Shown in pieces: positions 13,600-18,099 of a stretch of DNA of 18,099 nucleotides; the first letter of the stretch is position 1, and every line of letters begins with the position of its first letter. The notes beneath the pieces were generated by a model. It was not told the DNA's origin. It searched no databases and saw only the letters and a program-made list of their open reading frames with translations. Location of the stretch: contig CAZBGL010000018.1 of the NCBI GenBank assembly GCA_964491375.1, positions 1-18,099 of the forward strand. The letters run 5' to 3'. The DNA is from CAZBGL01 sp964491375. Lineage in GTDB: Bacteria; Desulfobacterota; Deferrisomatia; Deferrisomatales; Deferrisomataceae. A program made the translations under genes and the position numbers.

Positions 13600-14113
13600 C
13601 GGGCCGGCCCGGCCCGCGCGGATGGGGCTGCTCATCGCCCTGGCGTCGGCCGTCCAGGTGACCGAGGGGCTGGTGCCGCTCCCGGTGCCGTGGTTTCGCC
13701 TGGGCCTTGGAAACGCCGTGATCCTGGCGGCTCTGGACCGGGGGGGATGGCGGGAGGGCGCGTGGGTGGCCGCGGGCAAGGTGCTGGTGGGAGGCCTGCT
13801 GGGCGGAAAGCTGTTTTCCCCCGGATTCTGGCTGGCCCTCGCGGGCACCCTGGCCGCGACCGGGACCATGGGGGTGGCGCTCTCGGCAGGCCCCAGGCTG
13901 GGCTTTGTGGGTGCGAGCGTCCTGGGGGCCCAGGCCCATGTGGCCGCCCAGCTCGTCGTGGCCGCGTTCCTGCTCCGCACGGGTGCGGTGTGGTCCCTTG
14001 CGCCGTTGCTCGGCACCATGGGGGTGGTGAGCGGTGTGCTCACGGGGTGGGCCGCCCACGGGCTCGCGGGGGCGTTGGGGCCCGGGGAGCGGGAGCCGGA
14101 AGGGGCCCGTTGA
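13583..14113 (+). CDS. Gx transporter family membrane protein
   Basis: The 176-residue, strongly hydrophobic protein matches the Gx transporter / heptaprenyl diphosphate synthase component I family, an integral membrane family resembling ECF-type substrate-binding (S) components. Supporting segments are ASAVQVTEGLVPLPVPWFRLGLGNAV (residues 21-46, where the loop plus GLGN is typical) and GFVGASVLGAQAHVAAQ (107-123). Five or six membrane helices are likely. Despite the older family name there is no evidence that it makes prenyl diphosphates, and no component II gene lies next to it. ATG 13583 overlaps the previous gene by 17 bases, with GGGAGG (13571-13576) 6 bases upstream; an ATG at 13622 (MGLLIAL) is a possible alternative start. 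The substrate is unknown. Confidence 0.85.
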   Translation: MRWAGDGPARPARMGLLIALASAVQVTEGLVPLPVPWFRLGLGNAVILAALDRGGWREGAWVAAGKVLVGGLLGGKLFSPGFWLALAGTLAATGTMGVALSAGPRLGFVGASVLGAQAHVAAQLVVAAFLLRTGAVWSLAPLLGTMGVVSGVLTGWAAHGLAGALGPGEREPEGAR

Positions 14114-14138
14114 CGCCGTGCCGTCACCCTGGTAAGGG
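14110..14138 (+). promoter_or_regulatory. Weak candidate promoter before the acyl-CoA dehydrogenase
   Basis: TTGACG (14110-14115, 5 of 6), which includes the Gx gene stop codon, is followed after 17 bases by TAAGGG (14133-14138), a poor -10 with 2 of 6 matches. It lies in the 65-base gap before the acyl-CoA dehydrogenase, the first clear break after five overlapping genes. Speculative. Confidence 0.25.
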
Positions 14139-14178
14139 ACCTGCGGCCGGAACCCGAACCCGATGGAGAGGGGTGCAG

Positions 14179-15897
14179 ATGTCCACGAACTTCTACAGCG
14201 ACAACCGGGACCTCCAGTTCCACCTGGGCCGGGTCGACCTGGCCGAGGCCGTGCGGCTCCGGGAACGGGACTTTGCCGAGAACCGGGAGTTTCCCGAGGC
14301 CCCCGGTTCCTACGAGGAGGCGCTCCAGGTCTACGAGATGGTGCTCGGGATGGTGGGCGAGTTGTGCGCCCGCCGCATCGCTCCGCGGGCCCGGGACGTG
14401 GACGCCTGCGGCGCCTCGTTCCGGGACGGCCGGGTGGAGTACGCCCCGGGCACGAAGGAGAGCCTGGAGGACCTGAAGAGCGCCCAGCTCATGGGGGTGA
14501 CGCTCCCCCGCCGGTACGGGGGGCTCAACATGCCCTCCACGGTCTACAACATGATGATGGAGATGGTCTCCCGGGCCGACGCGAGCCTCCACAACCTGGT
14601 GGGGCTCCAGGCCATCGGCGAGACCATCTACCGGTTCGGCAGCGAGGAGCAGAGGCAAAGGTACCTGCCGCGGCTCGCCTCGGGCGAGGCCGACGGCGCC
14701 ATGGCGTTGACCGAGCCCGAGGCGGGAAGCGACCTCCAGGCCGTCCAGATGCGGGCCTGGCAGGACGACGGCGGGCAGTGGAGGCTGCGCGGCGTCAAGC
14801 AGTTCATCACGAACGGATGCGCCCAGATCCTGCTCGTGCTCGCCCGGTCCGAGGAGGGCTCGACCGACGGCCGGGGGCTCTCCCTGTTCGTCTGCGAGAA
14901 GGGGCCCGGCCTCACGGTACGCCGCATCGAGGAAAAACTGGGCATCCATGGGTCCCCCACCTGCGAACTGCAGTTCGACGACGTGCCGGCCGAGCTCGTG
15001 GGGGCTCGCCGCCGGGGGCTCACCCGTTACGTGATGTCGCTCCTGAACGGCGCCCGGGTGGCGGTGGCCGCCCAGGCCGTGGGCATCGCCGAGGCGGCCT
15101 GGCGGGGCGCGGCCGAGTACGCGGCCAACCGCCGCCAGTTCGGGCGCAGCGTGGACCGGTTCCCGGCGGTGTACGAGATGCTGGCCCGGACCAAGACCCT
15201 GACCGTGGCGGCCCGGACCCTGCTCTACGAGACCACCCGGTGGGTGGACCTGAAGTACGGTTACGAGGAGGTGGAGGCCCGCGAGGGGCGCCTGCCGCCC
15301 AATCTGCGCGGCGAAGCCAAGCGGGCGGGGCGCGTCGCCGGCGTGCTCACCCCCCTGGTGAAGGCGTTTGCCACCGAGGCAGCCAACCGGGTGGTGTACG
15401 ACGCCCTCCAGATCCACGGCGGTGCGGGATACATGAAGGACTACGACGTGGAGCGCCTGTACCGGGACGTCCGGGTGACGAACATCTACGAGGGGACCAC
15501 GCAGTTGCAGTACGTGGCCGCCATGGGTGGCGTCGTCCAGAGGGTGCTGGAGCCGCTCATGGAAGATCTGGCCGCCCTGCCCTACACCGGCCCCCTCAAG
15601 GACCTGCGGGAGTCGGTGGAACGGGTCAGGCAGGGCGTGAACGAGGCCGTGCGCTTCGTGGTGGAGCAGCGGGACCCGGAGTTCCAGGACCTGTGCGCCC
15701 GGAGGCTGTGCGAAGCCGAGACCGCCGTGTTCACGAGCTACCTCCTGTTGCGCGACGCTCTGTCGGATCCGGCGCGCGCGGCCCTGGCCGAGCACTTCGT
15801 CTCCGAGATGCTGGCCCCGGCCCTCGGGGCGTGTCGCGACGTGCTGGGAGGGAGCCGTCTCCTGATCGAGCGGCGCGGCGAGATCCTGGGCCTGTAA
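14179..15897 (+). CDS. Acyl-CoA dehydrogenase, long form
   Basis: This FAD flavoenzyme family removes hydrogens from the alpha-beta carbons of an acyl-CoA and passes electrons to ETF. The 572-residue protein is longer than the classic enzymes of about 380 residues and belongs with the variants of about 570-600 residues. Visible motifs are TEPEAGSD (residues 178-185), KQFITNG (207-213), RRQFGRSVDRFPAV (318-331), QIHGGAGYMKDYDVERLYRDVR (411-432) and IYEGTTQLQ (436-444), where Glu438 is the catalytic base position. An insertion before the HGGAGY motif (about 352-395) and a helical C-terminal extension (about 460-572) account for the extra length. GGAGAGG (14165-14171) precedes the ATG. No ETF, thiolase or hydratase gene is near. 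Substrate chain length cannot be told. Confidence 0.93.
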   Translation: MSTNFYSDNRDLQFHLGRVDLAEAVRLRERDFAENREFPEAPGSYEEALQVYEMVLGMVGELCARRIAPRARDVDACGASFRDGRVEYAPGTKESLEDLKSAQLMGVTLPRRYGGLNMPSTVYNMMMEMVSRADASLHNLVGLQAIGETIYRFGSEEQRQRYLPRLASGEADGAMALTEPEAGSDLQAVQMRAWQDDGGQWRLRGVKQFITNGCAQILLVLARSEEGSTDGRGLSLFVCEKGPGLTVRRIEEKLGIHGSPTCELQFDDVPAELVGARRRGLTRYVMSLLNGARVAVAAQAVGIAEAAWRGAAEYAANRRQFGRSVDRFPAVYEMLARTKTLTVAARTLLYETTRWVDLKYGYEEVEAREGRLPPNLRGEAKRAGRVAGVLTPLVKAFATEAANRVVYDALQIHGGAGYMKDYDVERLYRDVRVTNIYEGTTQLQYVAAMGGVVQRVLEPLMEDLAALPYTGPLKDLRESVERVRQGVNEAVRFVVEQRDPEFQDLCARRLCEAETAVFTSYLLLRDALSDPARAALAEHFVSEMLAPALGACRDVLGGSRLLIERRGEILGL

Positions 15898-15931
15898 CCG
15901 CTCCCCGTCCCAGGCGGGGTCGCTTGAGCGG
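15898..15931 (+). terminator. Possible hairpin after the acyl-CoA dehydrogenase
   Basis: CCGCTC (15898-15903) can pair with GAGCGG (15926-15931), and inside it CCCCG (15903-15907) with CGGGG (15915-15919). It begins at the base after the stop codon. There is no T tract, and it overlaps the -35 of the next promoter candidate, so termination activity is uncertain. Confidence 0.3.
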
Positions 15932-15952
15932 GTGGCACCCGTGCGGTACCAT
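15924..15952 (+). promoter_or_regulatory. Candidate promoter producing a leaderless mRNA
   Basis: TTGAGC (15924-15929, 4 of 6), a 17-base spacer and TACCAT (15947-15952, 4 of 6) would place the transcription start at about 15959-15961, at or next to the ATG at 15961. That gene has no Shine-Dalgarno sequence, which fits a leaderless transcript. Confidence 0.4.
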
Positions 15953-15960
15953 CCCCGAAC

Positions 15961-16299
15961 ATGAGCGATGCGGAACGCCTGGAGCTGCTCCGCCAGATCC
16001 ACCGGGGAAGGATCTCGCGCAACCGGGCCTTTGAGGCCCTCAGCCGGCCGGAGGCGTTGCGGGTACTGCGGACGTACCGCACCCTGCGGGACCTGTTGCG
16101 CGACCTGGACCGTCCCGGTGTGAGCGTGAAGGTCCGGGAACTCTCCGGTTCGGGGAGCGTTGCCGTGGCGGTGGTGGACCCGTCCCGGCGATACCGCCGG
16201 ATCGCCGTGCTCCCCCGGTGGGCCCAGCGTTTCTGGACCTCGGATCTCGGCGCCCCGCCCCTGGAGCCGGCCGCCGCGCCCGAATCCCCTTCGAGATGA
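15961..16299 (+). CDS. Small Arg-rich protein of unknown function
   Basis: I do not recognise this 112-residue protein. The N-terminal half is predicted helical (residues 2-50, ending in LRTLRDLL-type heptad-like leucines), followed by a likely beta hairpin (VSVKVREL, SVAVAVVD), a basic aromatic patch RRYRRIAVLPRWAQRFW (76-92) and a Pro/Ala-rich tail. It has 21 arginines and 1 lysine against about 13 acidic residues, so it is clearly basic and might contact RNA, DNA or an acidic protein. No signal peptide or membrane segment. Codon use (G/C third positions) is like its neighbours, supporting coding. There is no Shine-Dalgarno before the ATG; a promoter ending 8 bases upstream suggests leaderless translation. 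Its stop overlaps the desulfurase start (ATGA), so the two are coupled. Confidence 0.65.
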   Translation: MSDAERLELLRQIHRGRISRNRAFEALSRPEALRVLRTYRTLRDLLRDLDRPGVSVKVRELSGSGSVAVAVVDPSRRYRRIAVLPRWAQRFWTSDLGAPPLEPAAAPESPSR

Positions 16300-17444
16300 C
16301 CTCCTCCGACCGGATCTACCTGGACTGGAACGCCTCGGCCCCGCTCCGGCCCGAGGCGCGCGCCGCCCTGCTCGAGGCCCTGGAGCGGTTCGGGAACCCT
16401 TCGTCCGTGCACGCCGAGGGGCGGGCGGCCCGCGACCTGGTGGAGTCGGCCCGGGAGGCGGTGGCCTCCTTCATGGGGTGTCGGCCCTCGGAGGTGGTGT
16501 TCACGAGCGGCGGCACCGAGGCGAACAACCTGGCGGTCCGGAGCCTGGCCGCGCTGGCGGAAGACAAGCGGTTCGTGGCCTCACGGGTGGAGCACCCCAG
16601 TGTGGTCCGGCCGTTGGAGGCCCTGGAGACCGAGGGCTGGGAGGCCATCTGGCTGCCGGCTGGCGAAGACGGGGTGGTGGCCGTGGACTGGGGAGACCGC
16701 CGGCCCGGGTTTGCGGTGCTCCAGGCGGCCAACCACGAGACCGGCGCGCTCCAGCCCCTGGGGGCCATGGCCGCGGCGTGCGCCCGGGCGGACGTTCCGT
16801 GGTTCTGCGACGCGGTGCAGGCATGGGGCCGGGTTCGCCTGCGGGTGGGGGATCTGGGGTGCGCCATGGCGAGCCTGTCGGGCCACAAACTGGGAGCCCC
16901 CAAGGGGGTGGGGGCCCTGTTCGTCCGGGAGGGGTTCCCTCCAGCACCGGCGCTCCTGGGCGGCCCCCAGGAGCGGGGCCGGCGGGCGGGAACGGAGAAC
17001 GTGCCGGGGATCGCGGCCCTGGGGGCGGCGTGCGAGGCTGCGGCGCGGGATCTGGAGGCCGACGCCCGGTGGATGGCCGGCCTGCGCGACCGCATCGAGG
17101 CGGGCGTGCGCCGGATCGAGCCCCTGGCGAGGGTCAACGGGCCCGGGGAGGCCGAACGGAGGCTTCCCAACACGGTCAACCTGGTGTTCCCCGGGGTGGA
17201 GGCCGAGATCCTGGTGCAGGCCCTGGACCTGGAGGGCGTGGCCGTTTCCGCGGGTGCGGCGTGCGCCTCGGGGGCGGCCCGGCCCTCGGACGTGCTCAGG
17301 GCCATGGGGCTCCCGGAATGGCGGGTCAGGGGGGCCTTGCGGGTGAGCCTGGGCCCCGCGACCCGTGCGCAGGACGTGGACCGGTTCCTGGAGGTCCTCT
17401 CCCGGGTGCTTTCGAGGCTGAAGGGGCAGCCCCCGGCCGGGTGA
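16296..17444 (+). CDS. Cysteine desulfurase, NifS/IscS family
   Basis: A PLP enzyme that takes sulfur from cysteine as a persulfide and passes it to acceptors such as tRNA thiolases or Fe-S scaffolds. The 382-residue protein shows IYLDWNASAPL (residues 7-17), GNPSSVHAEGR (33-43), TSGGTEANN (70-78), EHPS (99-102), ANHETG (145-150), CDAVQAWG (171-178), the PLP lysine in LSGHKLGAPKG (Lys198), RAGTENVPG (230-238) and the catalytic loop SAGAACASG (Cys323). ANHETG stands where NNE(T/V)G is common. The ATG at 16296 overlaps the upstream stop (ATGA); no strong ribosome site is visible, so translation probably depends on coupling. No iscU, iscA or iscR is near. mnmA follows 123 bases later, suggesting that this enzyme supplies its sulfur, as YrvO does for MnmA in Bacillus. 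Confidence 0.95.
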   Translation: MTSSDRIYLDWNASAPLRPEARAALLEALERFGNPSSVHAEGRAARDLVESAREAVASFMGCRPSEVVFTSGGTEANNLAVRSLAALAEDKRFVASRVEHPSVVRPLEALETEGWEAIWLPAGEDGVVAVDWGDRRPGFAVLQAANHETGALQPLGAMAAACARADVPWFCDAVQAWGRVRLRVGDLGCAMASLSGHKLGAPKGVGALFVREGFPPAPALLGGPQERGRRAGTENVPGIAALGAACEAAARDLEADARWMAGLRDRIEAGVRRIEPLARVNGPGEAERRLPNTVNLVFPGVEAEILVQALDLEGVAVSAGAACASGAARPSDVLRAMGLPEWRVRGALRVSLGPATRAQDVDRFLEVLSRVLSRLKGQPPAG

Positions 17445-17567
17445 CGGCCCCGGTCCCCTCGGCCTCGCCAGGGAACGGTCTGGGAGGTGCTCCTCCGGGG
17501 AGAGGGCGTGCGGGGAAGCGGAGCGGGCCGGCGAGGGGGGCCGGGAGAACACGACACAGGAGGCGCC

Positions 17568-18099
17568 GTGCGCGTGGCCGTGGCCATGAGCGGGGGGGTG
17601 GACTCCTCCACGGCCGCGGCCCTGCTCCTGGAGCAGGGCCACGAGGTGGTGGGGTTCACCCTGAAGGTGTGGGACAGTTCCCGGTGCTGTTCCGTGGACG
17701 ACGTGGAGGACGCCCGCCGGGTGGCGCGTCACCTGGGTATTCCCTTCTACGTGCTCGACGCGTCCGGGGTGTTCGAGGCCGAGGTGGTGGAGCCGTTCGT
17801 GAGCGCCTACGCGCAGGGGGACACGCCGAACCCGTGCATCCGCTGCAACCGGCGCGTGCGCTTTCGATGGCTCGTGCAGCGGGTGGCGGCCGTGGGGTGT
17901 GAACGGCTGGCCACCGGCCACTACGCCCGGGTGGAGGCGCGAGGCGGAAGGGTGTGGCTCCTGAGGGGGCGCGACCGTTCCAAGGACCAGAGCTACTTCC
18001 TGGTGCCGGAACGTCCGGCGGACCTCGCGCGGGTGTGGTTCCCCCTTGGCTCGTTCCTCAAGGAGGAGGTCCGGGAGCGGGCCCGGCGGACGGGGCTGC
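17568..18099 (+). CDS. mnmA: tRNA 2-thiouridylase MnmA (5' part, cut by window end)
   Basis: MnmA adenylates and thiolates uridine 34 of Lys, Glu and Gln tRNAs, making s2U. About 177 of the usual 350-370 residues are present; the frame is open to the last base. The PP-loop SGGVDSS is at residues 8-14, the catalytic region TPNPCIRCN at 86-94 with the expected catalytic Cys93, LATGHYARV at 114-122 and KDQSYFL at 139-145. Extra cysteines occur at 40-41 (RCCSVDD) and at 90, where E. coli has Asp (PNPDILCN). Start is GTG 17568 with AGGAGG (17558-17563) 4 bases upstream; an ATG at 17586 would cut into the first beta strand. The 123-base gap after the desulfurase shows no terminator, so co-transcription is likely. 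Confidence 0.97.
   Translation, partial: MRVAVAMSGGVDSSTAAALLLEQGHEVVGFTLKVWDSSRCCSVDDVEDARRVARHLGIPFYVLDASGVFEAEVVEPFVSAYAQGDTPNPCIRCNRRVRFRWLVQRVAAVGCERLATGHYARVEARGGRVWLLRGRDRSKDQSYFLVPERPADLARVWFPLGSFLKEEVRERARRTGL

Noticed and set aside
13910..13927. VGASVL in the Gx transporter protein looks like an ApbE flavinylation motif ((S/T)GA(T/S)-x-hydrophobic)
   Set aside because: The residue before GAS is Val rather than the usual Ser/Thr/Asp, and the segment is part of the normal conserved membrane region of the Gx family, so it is not evidence for covalent FMN.
15929..15946. CGGGTGGCACCCGTGCGG resembles the T-box core (GGGTGGnACCGCG) and sits before a gene
   Set aside because: The core is interrupted by extra bases, the gap is only 63 bases with no room for a specifier stem, and the downstream genes are not an amino-acid regulon. 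A small chance hairpin is more likely.
12955..16002. Very long minus-strand open frame (over 1000 codons) opposite apbE to the acyl-CoA dehydrogenase; a similar one of 878 codons at 7612-10248
   Set aside because: Long antisense frames are expected at this GC content because stop codons are rare. The opposite-strand genes have clear family motifs, and these frames show only low-complexity Arg/Pro/Gly/His-rich sequence.
17483..17496. GGAGG-TGCT-CCTCC hairpin between the desulfurase gene and mnmA as a terminator
   Set aside because: Only 5 bp with no T tract, in a G-rich stretch where such matches are frequent. It does not support separating the two genes.
1..18099. CRISPR arrays, insertion sequences, phage or integron signatures
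   Set aside because: No evenly spaced direct repeats, transposase or integrase genes, or abrupt composition changes were seen. The tRNA genes have intact 3' ends with no integrase beside them.

Overview
This is an approximately 18 kb, very GC-rich (about 70 percent by eye) bacterial chromosome segment with strong G/C preference at third codon positions. It is densely packed with core genes and carries no insertion sequence, prophage, CRISPR array or other clear mobile element. The gene families and order (rplM-rpsI next to argC, a tRNA Pro-Arg-His cluster, an HDOD protein, a LolA-type lipoprotein carrier, ApbE with NusG-domain-II and Gx-transporter partners) suggest a Gram-negative Desulfuromonadota / deltaproteobacteria-like organism. 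That placement is inferred from family content and was not tested.

Layout. Positions 44-1487 hold an HDOD signalling protein followed almost without a gap by a stand-alone CheB-type methylesterase domain. Positions 1690-1960 hold tRNA-Pro(UGG), tRNA-Arg(UCU) and tRNA-His(GUG), ending in a 12-bp perfect hairpin. A small DUF2007 protein (minus) and a small secreted protein of unknown function (plus) follow, the latter converging on argC (minus) with a 10-base 3' overlap. A structured 310-base gap containing a clear intrinsic terminator separates argC from rplM-rpsI (minus). rplM-rpsI and the plus-strand RNase J gene diverge from a compact region with overlapping sigma70-like promoters.

From RNase J to the right end every gene is on the plus strand: uppP (undecaprenyl-diphosphate phosphatase), ftsK (DNA translocase), a 351-base gap with several inverted repeats, then a tightly overlapped run lolA-rimO-apbE-NusG_II protein-Gx transporter protein. 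Next come a long acyl-CoA dehydrogenase, a small Arg-rich unknown protein overlapping a cysteine desulfurase, and the 5' part of mnmA, which runs off the window.

Functional threads. Envelope and cell division are represented by uppP, ftsK and lolA; translation and RNA by tRNAs, rplM, rpsI, rnj, rimO and mnmA; and sulfur transfer to tRNA U34 by the desulfurase next to mnmA. apbE-NusG_II-Gx is an extracytoplasmic/membrane module whose role is not established. I do not see a clearly new multi-gene system. The best leads are the possibly leaderless Arg-rich protein coupled to the desulfurase, the ApbE/NusG_II/Gx module, the HDOD-CheB pair, and two structured intergenic regions.
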